Shown here in pieces: positions 11,261-22,808 of a stretch of DNA of 64,000 nucleotides. Origin of the DNA: Anthoceros angustus (Eukaryota; Streptophyta; Anthocerotopsida; Anthocerotales; Anthocerotaceae). Location: assembly GCA_010909165.1 (NCBI GenBank), contig MU008161.1:186001-250000 (forward strand), read 5' to 3'. Every line of letters begins with the position of its first letter. The first letter of the stretch is position 1. The position numbers and the translations under genes are program-made. The notes beneath the pieces were generated by a model. It saw only the letters and a program-made list of their open reading frames with translations, did no database searches and was not told the DNA's origin.

Positions 11261-12150
11261 GCTTGGAGGTGCAGCAGCAGCGGTTGTTTGCTTTTTGTTA
11301 GGGGGGGCGAAGGATGCGCCATAGAAAGATTGAGTAGGAGACAGGGTTTAATGCAAGCTGTACAATTTTGTGATGTGTGCTGTGGACATCCTTTTTGATG
11401 AGAATCATAGCTTGCTCTAAGATGCGCTTAGCATTGATTATGATGCTTGAAGCAAGTGTTTATATAGTACAAACGGTTATAGGTTGTTGTAACCGATATA
11501 ACCGATATAACAACTAACTACTTAAGTAACTTCCTAAAAAACTACTTCTAGCCCTAGCAATTAATTAATTATTAATTCTAGGGATTTATAGGTGCCCTAG
11601 CGAATAGTGCCCTAAATAGGTATATATTTATCACTCCCACTCACTATGAGATGAAGGTGAGGTTAAGCTAGGAAAATAAGCTAAGTCTGCTTAAGAATTT
11701 CCTGAACTACAAAGCTAAGGAGCTAAAGGAAAATCCAACTTAAGTTTATAAATAGTCATTATTAAATAATTAATAAATGTCCATAAAAAGAAATGTGATA
11801 AAGGGAGAAAATTTGGATATTCGGCTTATCCGAATCTTAACGTGATCTTAACGTGAAATTAGTTAAATATATTAAAGTGCCGATTGCATGTCTATATGGG
11901 ACTGCCGACATCTCTTGCTTATCCGCTACTGTAGTCGGACTCATAGCTGAGGTAAGTCGTATGCCGCTAGCAAAGGGTGTAGGGGCAAGCTTTGGTTCTT
12001 CAAGTCTAAATTTAACTAAGGGTTAGCTCGGACGGTGGCTACGGAATAAGAACCCTGGTCGTGGAATAGGGTCGGAGGGGGTAGAAGTCGAATAGATAAG
12101 TAGAGAGAGAGGCAAGTCCTGACTTAGGTAAAGATCAATCGCGATAGAAG

Positions 12151-12503
12151 TTAGCGTCCCTTGGCACAAACCATTCCCTTGGGAGAGAATCCTAGGCCTA
12201 CAACGACATTGAGGGTAAATGTGGACCTCATGGTGTCCCTAGACATAAGTTCACACTCCACATTACTCCTAAACCTAGTCAAGAATGCACAACATAACCC
12301 AAGCCAATCCAACTGGTCAACATCCACAAGCCTCTCATACCAAGTTTCAACACATGCCACGGGGTGAGGTGGAAAAAATATTCAAGGTACTTCTTCTCCG
12401 TTCCCATAATACGGCCTTTCAAAACGTTCTTGAAAATAGCAAGATGTTCATCTAGATCATTTGCAAGTGTGCCATAGACCATGGGCGGGATAGGTGCATC
12501 CAA
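12151..12503 (-). pseudogene. retrotransposon gag fragment (copy one)
   Basis: Two overlapping minus-strand frames together show the gag core. One has YGTLANDLDEHLAIFKNVL, and a shifted one has TWYERLVDVDQLDWLGL followed by an FLTRFR-type element. The W-Y-x2-L ... W-x2-L ... F-L-x2-F-R spacing is characteristic of plant gypsy gag domains. The change of frame near 12350 shows it is broken. A more degraded duplicate lies at about 13890-14240. Confidence 0.5.
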
Positions 12504-13889
12504 GTAACGATTTTCATAACCCCTTGATATGTTGTTATCTCACTTGGCGATGGTAAAGAAAACTAATGCTATTGTTCTATCTCTATGGACACTTATCTTG
12601 CCAAGGTGAGGGGAGGGCTTAAAGATGTAAGCACAATCTTCTTGAGGTGAATGGTCACACTGTAAAAACCGAAAGGAAGAAGTATCAAAATGTATTGTCA
12701 AGTAAGAGGTGTGTGGGCAATTCACTAAGCCAAGACAATCTTTACAAACAATCTCACTTAAGCTCTATCACGGTCCATCCTCCGATGGTTTCTTGGTCTT
12801 GGCTTTCATTCCTCCTGCATAAATGACACGGACACATTGTCGGAGGATGATTAGTCGCATGACCAAAGGCCAAAGAATGTCGAATGCCCGAACCTGCTTT
12901 TGAGGCGGCACACATGAATGGACATGTCATTGAGGAACGTGGCACGGGATGCGGAGCGGAGCGACCAAGTGGCACATGGCGAAGGCCTCCGCCAGATCAT
13001 GATGGCCATGGAGGGCGGCATGGAGTAGGCTTGGTCCTCGTCCTTGGGCTTGAGGTGCAGAAGCACGGCCGGTTGTTTGCTTTTTGTTGGGGCGAAGGAT
13101 GCGCCATAGAAAGATTGAGTAGGAGACAGGTTTAATGATGTGTCTTTGTGGACATCCTTTTGATGAGAATCATAGCTTGCTCTAAGATGCGCATTGATTA
13201 TGATGCTTGAAGCAAGTGTTTATATAGTACAAACGGTTATAGGTTGTTGTAACCGATATAACCGATATAACAACTAACTACTTAAGTAACTTCCTAAAAA
13301 ACTACTTCTAGCCCTAGCAATTAATTAATTATTAATTCTAGGGATTTATAGGTGCCCTAGCGAATAGTGCCCTAAATAGGTATATATTTATCACTCCCAC
13401 TCACTATGAGATGAAGGTGAGGTTAAGCTAGGAAAATAAGCTAAGTCTGCTTAAGAATTTCACGAACTACAAAGCTAAGGAGCTAAGGAAAATCCAACTT
13501 AAGTTTATAAATAGTCATTATTAAATAATTAATAAATGTCCATAAAAAGAAATGTGATAAAGGGAGAAAATTTGGATATTCGCTTATCCGAATCTTAACG
13601 TGAAATTAGTGAAATTAGTTAAATATATTAGCCGATTGCATGTATACATATGGGACCGAGCATCTCTTGCTTATCCGCCATCACGTAGTCGGACTCATAG
13701 GCGAGGGGTCGTATGCCGCTAGCAAAAGGTGTAGAAAGCAAGCTTTGGTTCTTCAAGTCTAAATTTAACTAAGGGTTAGCTCGGACGGCTACGAATAAGA
13801 ACCACAGTGGAATAGGGCCCAGGGGTAGAAGTCGAATAGATAAGAGAGAGGCAAGTCTGACTTAGGTAAAGATCAATCGCGATAGAAGT

Positions 13890-14240
13890 TAGCGTCCTTG
13901 GCACAAACCATTTCCTTGGAGAGAGAATCCTGAGCCTACAAGCGACATTGAGGGTAAATGTGGACCTCATGGTGTCCCTGACATAAGTTCACACTCCACA
14001 TTACTCCTAAACCTAGTCAAGAATGCACAACATAACCCAAGCCAATCCAACTGGTCAACATCCAGCTCTCATACCAAGTTTCAACACATGCACGGGTGAG
14101 GGAAAAATATTCAAGGTACTTCTTCTCAGTTCCTAATACGGCCTTTCAAAACGTTCTTGAAAATAGCAAGATGTTCATCTAGATCATTTGCAAGTGTGCC
14201 ATAGACCATGGGCGGGATAGGTGCATCCAAGTAACGATTT
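13890..14240 (-). pseudogene. retrotransposon gag fragment (copy two)
   Basis: This is the duplicated counterpart of the gag remnant at 12151-12503, located in the second copy of the 1.8 kb tandem repeat. Extra small deletions (for example in the segment before the ttcaaggtacttcttctc landmark) break the frame further. Confidence 0.45.
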
Positions 14241-14601
14241 TCATAACCCCTTGATATGTTGTTATCTCACTTGGCGATGGTAAAGAAAACTAATGCTATT
14301 GTTCTATCTCTATGGACACTTATCTTGCCAAGGTGAGGGGAGGGCTTAAAGATGTAAGCACAATCTTCTTGAGGTGAATGGTCACACTGTAAAAACCGAA
14401 AGGAAGAAGTATCAACCCTGTTGGTCGCTGGGCATGTACCCTCGTCTTGGTTGATTGTCGATTCCTGGTCCTTCTGGTCTTGCCGAACTCATTTCTCATC
14501 TTCCACGCACAATGATATCTAGTGACTAATGCAGGATTGTTTACTCCGGAGCTGGAGAGGCAGTACGCATACAGTACCAACTAAGCCCAATCCTCAGCAA
14601 T

Positions 14602-15169
14602 ATGTCACACCGGGAGTGCCAACTAATAGAAACAATGTCAAACCTAGAGCCTAAGTGGTTTACACGCAAATTGACATTTGGTAATACTTCTTAAGATAGA
14701 TGTTTTCTTTCACACAGACATATGATGAATGTCACTCGCTTATTACAATGGCATACACACAATTACAAGCATGCAGGGAGTGGACACGCACACTTCACAT
14801 ACAATACAGATCGTAAATGTGAGCTATGGCAAGTCTGCCGCATGAGGCCTACATCAATTCTGTATGCACACAGAGTCATGGAAATATCCTAGTCAGTCAG
14901 GCAACAATGGGCGACATGAACAGCTGCTGGTACAAAAGGAAGCACTCTGTTGGACTCACTCTGCTGCATGGGACATCACAAGAACAGGGGTTAGACAAGA
15001 GTACATCAACAGCAAGCTGTAGGAGCCTAAATGGAAGCAAAAAGGCACACAAGCATAGCTTGATTGACGGAAGTGGAGCAAGAGAGAGACCCCACCTGGG
15101 GGACTCAACAAAATTGAGCCAGCTTTATACTCTAGCCAGACCAGTAAGCTGCCTTCATGTCTCATAACA
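14602..15169 (-). mobile_element. 3' LTR of a minus-strand retrotransposon
   Basis: On the minus strand the segment begins TGTTATGAG and could end ...TGACA (plus-strand TGTCACACC at 14602), giving matched TGTTA/TGACA ends. The start is firm because it abuts a polypurine tract. The far end is the best TG...CA candidate but is not confirmed by a second LTR. No conserved coding frame is present. Confidence 0.45.
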
Positions 15170-15182
15170 TCCCCTCCTCCCT
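15170..15182 (-). other. polypurine tract next to the LTR
   Basis: The minus strand reads GGGAGGAGGGGA immediately before TGTTATGAG. A run of purines directly upstream of the TG of the 3' LTR is the second-strand primer of LTR retrotransposons. The minus-strand frame ending here (15162-15350) may be the last remnant of the element's polyprotein. The element is cut off to the right at about 15350. Confidence 0.55.
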
Positions 15183-15418
15183 AACCACATGTCCATCCTC
15201 TTCACAATATCCCGATTCTTGGGCTGCTATGCCTAAACAAGGAATCACCTTCGAACTTGAGCTTACGTACGGCTCGGGAGGAAATGTCAGCCATTCCCCA
15301 ACAGGCCCGTGGTCTTCCGTGGTATAATTATTATTTTTACTACCTATCAATAATTTTTACCAACATCTCTAAGGCATATGCTGCCACACCCTACTCTTTC
15401 GCCGGTATTCTCCACTAA

Positions 15419-15690
15419 CAAAAGCTAAAATTCCGCCATGTAAATACCTTTGATACTTCAGCTTCCCTGAATGGGTCCTCCTCTTTCAGGTTTTTTTTGC
15501 TACCTAGTAATATTTTTTTCAACAAATATATTGCTACATATTGCTCCTTGGCTAGTTTAGCCACGTCCTTCTCCTTGGCCAGTCTTGTCCAGTAACGAAA
15601 GCTAAGAGTTTGCCATATAAATCTCTTTGATACTCTAGTCAATGCTTTCTTGGATGGATCCTCCTCTTTTAAGTGTTTTTGGGGATTTTT
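15419..15690. repeat. short direct repeat, about 80 bp, two copies
   Basis: The segment around 15419-15500 (aaagctaaaattccgccat ... gggtcctcctcttt) recurs at 15597-15675 (aaagctaagagtttgccat ... ggatcctcctctttt) with about 178 bp spacing. No gene is present. Confidence 0.55.
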
Positions 15691-15699
15691 TTTGATATG

Positions 15700-17060
15700 T
15701 ATCTATTAGTAGCTAGTTGGGCATTTTGTTGGCTACAACTTCAGTTTCTAATCGTGCTTCTACTGCTACCATAGCAAATGCACAAGTTGCTATTGTGGCA
15801 TCACATGGGATATCGGGGACTGTTAGACCTGGGCCCACGACCATGATCACTTTAACCCTAGCAGAGTTGATTGCAACTAGAGTCAGAATTTCATCAACTA
15901 GTTTTTGTAGCTATAGTTCTTAACCTAGGGTACGCCGACAAACACATCCACAATATTGGTGTGTAGAGCTTTATTCACGCCACACACTTAGGGCAACAAG
16001 TTGCCCAACAACTACTCATGCATAATTTGAATATCCTAATCTCGTTTTAATGCTAACAAAGCTTTTGACTAATGTAAACCTAGGTTTGATTCCCAATGGC
16101 CTGCGCCGTGAAACCCCAAGGCAATTATGAGGGATTATTGGTTGAAGTGAGTCACCATGAGGTAAGCAAAGCTCTAGCCCAAACAGGCTTCCAACGCAAT
16201 CCATCTTTTAGCATTATAGGTTGAAGTGAGACAATCGTAGTAGTACTCACTGAGAATTTGTGGGTGTCACCTGGTGATAGACTAGTTTGTATGCCTGTTC
16301 ACTCTTCCATAATTAAGCACGTCGCATTGTGCCCCGTAATTGTTGAAACTCACCTTGCACCCACCATCGTCCCAACTATGTTCGATATCTAGATGCAAGG
16401 TGATGAACGCAATGAGCAATGTGTGACACAAACCAACCTCTTGTAATAATTTCTATATAAACAAATAACTCTTGACAAGGATTAAAAGATGGATAAAATT
16501 TTAATATGTAATGATTAAAATTTTCAAAGATATACTAAATAAACTTGAAATAATCATCTACAACTATGAGCCAAAAGCAAAGCATGCTTCGGTCTTGAAA
16601 ATAATTAAAAAAAATATTCTATCCACGATACAAACCAGATTATTGCCACAGCACACATATTGAATAAAAGATAATAAAACCAGCTTTGCGCACATAATCT
16701 GGATGTTCACGGTGAGCAAAGAGCAGCAACAAGACAAAATGGTGTGTTTGGATGAGAGCGTTTGGTAGTAGAGGTATGTATGTACATGGTAGCAGCCATA
16801 GCCATGCCGATCTGATGTGGGTGCATAATTCACACATAACTCTGTGTGGCCGACACAAGCTTCACTAAACAAGGACACGTGGCTGGCGGCAGGCGGGTTG
16901 TACACTTGGTAGGATGGTGGAGGCCATCCAATCCCCGGGCGAGACGTCGGGCGTGGCCACCGCTAAAAAGCACTACAAAGCACATAAATGCGCCGATATT
17001 TATTAGGGCACGGCGTGAGGCTGGGGGGCGATTGCAGTCTGCGAAGCGGATAGCGTGCGT
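15700..17060. other. intergenic; upstream flank of the carrier gene
   Basis: No conserved frame was found. Composition moves from AT-rich (16440-16560) to GC-rich from about 16850 onward, which probably marks the start of the promoter and 5' leader of the plus-strand carrier gene. Frames in the GC-rich part (17050-17790) have Arg/Pro/Ala-biased composition on both strands and are not called. Confidence 0.4.
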
Positions 17061-17793
17061 ATGATGAAGAATGAGATGCGTGAGAGGAGAGGGCCCGGGG
17101 AAAGGCAGAAGGGAACCTGGCGGTGGGGCCCGTCCATGGGCCCCAGACTGAATCATTGCGATGGTGCATCGAGTGCGGCACCCCATCTCCTCCTCAGCCC
17201 CAGCCGAGTGGCCGACGCAGACGCAGCAGACGCGCAGCCGCTGCGCGTGGTGCATCGTCGGCTTCATCAGTCGGTCCGCCCTTGCACTGCTATCCGAGTC
17301 CAGCGCGGCCCGCCATGCCCTCGCCCGGCCATGGCCACGGCGCCTCGTGTCCGAGCCTGGACGTGTCCTGCCCCTGCCGCTGCCCCTGCCCCTGCCGGGC
17401 ACAGGCCTCCGAGGCCGTGCATTCCCGCGCGGCAGCCCCTGCACCCACCGCCCGTTTCCTGCCGGTGTCGCTAGGGCGCTCTCTGTAGCCGGCCGGCCAT
17501 GCGGATGCCGGGGTCGGGGTCGGGGTCCGGATCGCCGGGCGGAGCGGTGCACGCAGAGCGCTGCTCCACCGCAGCGGGGGCCTGCGATCGCTCCGGGGAC
17601 TCGGGGGACGGGGTCGGATGGGCTGAACGCCGGGCGCGCTTCGCCGCCTCCGTGCTGGAGGCTGCGGAGGCCGGGGCCGGGAGGCGGGGCGGAGGAGACT
17701 GTGGATCTGTTGCCACCTATGGCTTCTTAGGGTTTTCGGGCGCCGCGTTCCCAATCTCGCCTTGGAGGACCGGGGAGGGATCGGAGGGACTCG

Positions 17794-20700
17794 GTGTGCT
17801 CCTGCTGCGGGAGGGTGGTGTCGTACAGAAGGCGGGGCGGGGATGTCGAGAGCGTGCCTGGGCTCAGGAGGGAGGGGTTGCGGTGGAGTGCGCAGGCCCA
17901 CGTGGTGCATTGGTCGGCCGGGGGGACGGGGGATGTGGGGTTGGAGTGCGCTCCCCAGGTGGCCAATCTGCTAGCTCTGTTGGACTGCGGTAGGGGTTCC
18001 ATGTTTGGGTTTCATTCTTGGGCTTCTGCTTCGGCTTCGGGTGTTGGTAGTCGCGGCAGGGAGACGGTGATCGGGCTTCCGGCCGGGGGGAGGGGGGCGT
18101 GCTCTCCCTCTCCCGGCGGGCCTCTGGTGCAGTTTGTGGCGCGGGAGTGGTCGAATTTGGGTTCGCGCTTGTCTTCGCACAGCGTGCAGGCGGAGGGGAG
18201 TGGGCGTGTTACGTCCGGGTGCAGTTGCGGTGGATCGCAGCGCGGGCTGACGAGCGGAGGGGACCTTGGTGCTGCAGGAGGGACTCAGGTTGGGGGTTCT
18301 GGCTTGGGGTTCGTGCGGCATGCGGCACAGGAGTTTTGCGACTGGGCCGCACGTGTGCTGCAACACAAGAAGGGGAGTGCGGGGGAGAGGGGTCATTCTC
18401 CCCGCCAGGAGATGGCCGTGGGCGGACCCAAGCACCGGTTTTTGAACTTGTCTAGCCTGGGGTTCATATCATCTGGATTTCATCCGCTGGGGAAGTATAC
18501 TGGTCGGCGATTCTCTCCGCCGGGTGCCTCTTTGTTTGCTCGTGTGCAAGGGGAGCCCGAAGTGTCTGCTGCTGCTCCTCATCAGGAGGAGCAGGCTGTT
18601 GGAGGGACGACACATCATCCGGCTGAGACCGAGACTGCTGTGGTCCCGGAGAAGCCCCCTAACCCCTTCACTTCCAAGGTTCTTAATATGGACAAGCTGC
18701 GGGAGTCGCTGTCTGGTGCCCTCTTGTCGGAGCTTGTGGAACTTGTTCCGCAGATCGGGAAGCCTAGGCAACCCTTTCCTGACAAGAAGAAGCTGTCCTC
18801 TGTACAAGACTTCTTCCAGTATACGAGAGCGGAGGGTAAGCTCTCTCTCGGCCGACCTTATCGTGCATTTTCTCTCTGTGAATTGAAAGTTCGCGGCGCG
18901 GTGAACTGACGTCTCTGTGGTGTCCATGTGCACTACTAGGGAGAAAGCTGTTCGAGGAGCTCGACCGGGACAACGATGGCCAGGTTACTCTTGAAGATCT
19001 GGAAACTGCCATGTCCAAGAGGAGACTACCTAAACGCTACGCTAAGGACTTCTTGCAGCGCACTCGCAGACGGTGGTTTGCAAAGTCTTTTGGTTGGAGC
19101 GAGTTCTCCTCTTTGATGGAGCAAAAGGAGTCTGTCATGCTGCGGGCTTTCAATTCCTTAAGTTTAAGCAAGTCTGGTACCCTGCAGAAGCATCAGGTTC
19201 TAGCATCCCTTCGAAGTGTTGGCCTGCCTGCCACCGAAGGGAATGTGACTGCAATGATGCGCTGTCTGGATGTCGATACAGACGGATCCATAGCATATGG
19301 CCAGTTCCGTAACTTCATGTTGCTGCTTCCTCCAGAACGTCTTGAAGATGATCCTCGGTATGTTGACCTCGCCATGGAAGCTGCGTGGTTGTGCTCTCTC
19401 TTTGCAGCTATTGCCAGTATTGATACCTGCCCGTTTTCTACAGCATGGTGTGGTTTGAAGCGGCTACAGTGGTTCCATTGGCACCACCACTTGAGATACA
19501 CGCAGGAAGTGTGCTGAAGTCAGCCCTAGCTGGTGGTCTTGCCTGTGCTCTGTCAACTTGTCTGTTGCATCCAGTTGACACCATGAAGGCAAGTTTGTAC
19601 CACTTTCTCAGCCTTTCACAATCTAAAGGCAAGTTGGAATATTTTCATTATTGTGCAGTGTTGTTGAAAGTCCTTTGAGTGAGCGGGTGTTATATGACTC
19701 GAGAATCTCGTACTGGCCCACATTTTCAGTTCCCTGCAGTTTTTTAACTCCTACTGGCATTACTCCTTGCTGTCGTAATCAATTCTTCCTTCATGGTCCT
19801 TATTCACGGCTTACTTGTGCAGACAAGAGTCCAGGCATCAACCCTCAGTTTCAGCGAGGTGATATCAGCACTGCCGCAGATTGGTGTGCAGGGACTGTAT
19901 AGGGGTTCTATTCCAGCTATAATTGGGCAGTTTTCCAGGTATGGTTGGGTTCACAGGTGTGGCCAAAGCCATCTGTCGATTGTATGGCTTATCTGAGTGT
20001 TCTACCATGGGTGTTTGCACAGTCATGGGTTGCGGACAGGGATTTTTGAGGCAAGCAAAATGGTGCTCAGAAATGTCGCGCCTCAAGTGCCTGACCTGCA
20101 GGTGTGTAAGCTGGTCGTGAAGTGGGAATTGATTGGAGTGGACTCACTCAGTCAGATTTGAGAGTTCAGGATGGTAGTATTCCCTCCGGTGCTTACCGTC
20201 CCCGAGTAGGAGAAATTGGGTTGTGACATCTCCTTCTGTTCCCGGGCCTTCGCACTTGTAATCCTGAATATTTCTGTCTATTCCAGGCACAGTCTCTTGC
20301 GTCCTTCTGCAGTACCATACTGGGGACTGCTGTGCGGATTCCATGTGAGGTACTGAAGCAGAGGTTGCAAGCGGGTCTTTACAGCAATGTTGGAGAGGCC
20401 ATTGCCGGAACTTTCCGCCGAGATGGGCTTAGAGGGTTCTTCAGGGGTACGGCGGCAACACTTTGCCGAGAAGTGCCATTTTACGTCGCAGGAATGGGGA
20501 TTTATGAGGAGACGAAGAAGGTCCAACTCGTTTCGGATTTTTATGATCTACTTCGTGGTCCTTGAGTGTCATGATCTCGTGTGCCCCACTCAAGTTGATG
20601 GTCCAAACTAATTATTATTTCTGATGGGCCGCAGGGACTGCATGGTGTCCTTCAACGTGAATTAGCACCCTGGGAGACAATCGTGGTTGGAGGCCTTTCT

Positions 20701-20988
20701 GGTGGTTTGGCCGCTGTGTGCACAACACCATTTGACGTGATGAAGACGCGCATGATGACTGCTGCTCCAGGGATGCCTGTTACCATGAGCGCAATTGCTG
20801 TAGCAATTGTTCAGGAGGAGGGTATTCTGGCTCTCTTTAAGGGCGCGTTGCCACGCTTTTTCTGGATTGCTCCTCTCGGAGCAATGAATTTTGCTGGGTA
20901 TGAGTTGGCGAAGAGGGCCATGGAGAAGAGAGAGAAGGACTCCGAAGTGGCAGCAGATTCTAAAATATTGGATATTGCCCATTCATGA
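17794..20988 (+). CDS. SAMTL: EF-hand mitochondrial carrier, predicted S-adenosylmethionine transporter-like (SAMTL)
   Basis: Seven exons give one open frame: 17794-18835, 18940-19357, 19444-19588, 19823-19938, 20023-20101, 20287-20520 and 20635-20988 (795 aa). The C-terminal half is a solute carrier of the mitochondrial carrier family with three repeats, each bearing its P-x-[DE]-x2-[KR] signature (HPVDTMK, IPCEVLK, TPFDVMK). The middle has EF-hand-like loops (DRDNDGQVTLED near residue 356 and DVDTDGSIAYGQ) whose twelfth positions are Asp and Gln instead of Glu, so calcium binding is uncertain. The layout matches the Arabidopsis protein encoded by At2g35800, annotated as SAMTL and of similar length. 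It is predicted to sit in an organelle inner membrane or envelope. Intron 3 has a GC donor (AAG/GCAAGT). The first 300 residues are poorly conserved and the start is uncertain; the Met at 18001 is an alternative. Confidence 0.85.
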
Positions 20989-21830
20989 AGAGATTCTTGT
21001 TAGAGTGTCGTAGGTGTGTACAGGTGGAGCGTTGCATACTCTGAAGCTGAGTGAGATGCTGGCAACCATTGATTGGGGCTGTGTGGCCTCAAACAGGCTA
21101 TCCCTTTCCACGTTATGAAGGTTAGCCAGTCGAGGAAAAGCCTGCTTTGCCGCCTCTGAGCTGACCTGCAAACAGAGGGGAATTTGATACTGTAAATGTT
21201 TAGCTGCAATGTCGGGAGAGAGTCCGTCTGTTCAATTTTTTTGATTTCAATAATATGCTCCACAGATACAGTAACTGTAGCTGATGTGAGAGCATCGACA
21301 AGGGATCTGTTCATTCAGGGTGTTTACACTCAGCTCAGGAATTGTGCTTCTAGGTAGATTTGTCCCCGCAATCTACTTCATTCAAGTCTCATTGGATGTA
21401 CATACATAATCTCTATGTGTTTATATAGGTATCAACGCAGAAAATTTGTTTTCGTTACGTCACGTTTGCACATTCCATCTCACACATACTTTCAGTTCAT
21501 AAACCTAGCTAAATTAAAAGACGAGTCGGTAAACTGGTAGATTCTAGCCAGAGTTTAGTAACCACGCTCATATCGTCGTGCGAGCCGTCTATCACCTCCG
21601 TCATTCAATTATCTGTTTGTCTGTGGACCAGCCGCACAGGACCAGCACAATGGCAGGAAGCCACCCCCTGCGCAAGACACACAGTCTCGCTGCGACCGAA
21701 AGGCTGTGAAGCACTGGAAATCGCGAATGCTGCTGACCAAACCGCAGCGTAATACCAGCAAGGGATGAGTGAAGTCAAGAAATTTTAGATTCATCAGGTC
21801 TTATCATATCTGTACACAGAAATAGGACAC
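20989..21830. other. convergent 3' region between the carrier gene and psbR
   Basis: The 3' ends of the plus-strand carrier gene and the minus-strand psbR gene face each other here. No conserved coding frame or structural RNA was recognised. Confidence 0.5.
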
Positions 21831-22271
21831 CTACGCCAGGGCGCTGGTGCTGTATACAAGGAAAGCTCCGATACCGAGCAGGCCGGCCAGAGTCAAGGCC
21901 CAGAGCAGAAGGCCGGGCGTTCCCCCTGCGTAGGTGTCGCCGGTAGCTGACCACTCCTCCGGGGCCCAGATGGGGCTGTAGCCGTCCACATTGGCCCCGT
22001 ACTTCTTGGCGTACTGGTAGACTCCCTTGCCCTTGGTGAAGCCTCCTCCAGCGTCCTTGCCGTCCCGGAACTTGGTGTTCCCAGACGGGCCCAGCGGTTG
22101 CTTCACTGAGATCTTCTTCCCGCTGCTGGCTACGATGGTGAGCGAGCGGGCGGCCCTGACTGGTCTCAGCGCGGGCAGGCCGGCCACAGAGGCGCCGGAA
22201 AACGTCGACCTCTCCAACGCCACTGGCGCGGTCAAGGGCGCGGCCACGAGGGAGGCGGTCGAGGCGGCCAT
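21831..22271 (-). CDS. psbR: photosystem II 10 kDa polypeptide PsbR
   Basis: The single uninterrupted frame encodes 146 residues. Residues 1 to about 45 are a Ser/Ala/Arg-rich transit sequence ending near [12 protein letters not shown]. The mature part has the strongly conserved PsbR features: a KKI-x-VKQPLG start, [20 protein letters not shown] around residues 85-105, an [10 protein letters not shown] block and one C-terminal membrane helix ([20 protein letters not shown]) followed by STSALA. PsbR is a thylakoid protein on the lumenal side of photosystem II that helps attach the oxygen-evolving extrinsic proteins. I chose the Met at 22271 because the transit peptide starts there; an upstream Met at 22421 would add 50 residues unlike any transit peptide. 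The gene needs no intron. It is divergent from the plus-strand gene at 22809. Confidence 0.93.
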   Translation of the reverse strand: MAASTASLVAAPLTAPVALERSTFSGASVAGLPALRPVRAARSLTIVASSGKKISVKQPLGPSGNTKFRDGKDAGGGFTKGKGVYQYAKKYGANVDGYSPIWAPEEWSATGDTYAGGTPGLLLWALTLAGLLGIGAFLVYSTSALA

Positions 22272-22808
22272 GTCTGGGCGCTTGGGGGGTGGGAGGGAAT
22301 GCGGAGGGAAGACAAGCGAATGCGCGAAGAAGACCCTACTGCCGTCTGTAGTTCCCGTCTCGAACAGCAGCTCTGTTCCTTTCCCCTCGCCCGCCCGGGT
22401 AGAGCGGGTGCAGGCACGCAAACGAATGGCCCTTGCTGGGCCTCATCTCCGCCCCATTCGCTGCCACACGATCTTCGGCTTATCCACTTTTCCGGCCCAC
22501 TCGATATCAGACCATTCGAGAAGTGAAGAAAATGTGGGGGAAAATGCGGAAATGGCTGCCCGGTATTGGCGTTGTGGCTCCATCAGGGCGGACCCGGCCC
22601 GGCCCGGCCCGGGGTTGCCCGCCACGCGTTTCCCCGCGGCAAGGGACCCTGTCCGTTGAGGAGGACGGGAGCCTCCGCTTGCAGTGCACGGCAGCATGAT
22701 GCGAGGCTTGGCGGCGCCGGAGATGGTGGTTCACGCCGCGCTTGCAATTCGGGTGAAGGGGAATTGGGATTGGGATTGGCTGGTTTGAAGCGGGTTTAGT
22801 GCCGCACG
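22272..22808. promoter_or_regulatory. shared upstream region between psbR and the divergent gene
   Basis: About 540 bp separates the start codons of two head-to-head genes. It is GC-rich, with a (CCCGG)-type run at 22590-22612. No TATA box was identified with confidence on either side. It presumably contains both promoters. Confidence 0.4.

Larger units (their letters stand above)
10866..14411. repeat. tandem duplication of about 1.8 kb
   Basis: Copy one is about 10866-12676 and copy two about 12677-14411. Both run from gaagtatcaaaatgtattg to accgaaaggaagaagtatca, and the repeated word agaagtatca sits at the junction. The AT-rich core (for example 11410-11880 against 13150-13620) is nearly identical, while the GC-richer ends differ by small indels. 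The unit carries gag-like remnants and is therefore transposon-derived. Confidence 0.85.

Noticed and set aside
16060-16100. Possible tRNA B-box (aggtttgattccc)
   Set aside because: No matching acceptor stem, A-box or anticodon arm could be folded around it.
17050-17790. Long overlapping frames on both strands upstream of the carrier gene
   Set aside because: GC-rich 5' leader or promoter composition explains them. The translations are Arg/Pro/Ala-rich with no conserved motif.
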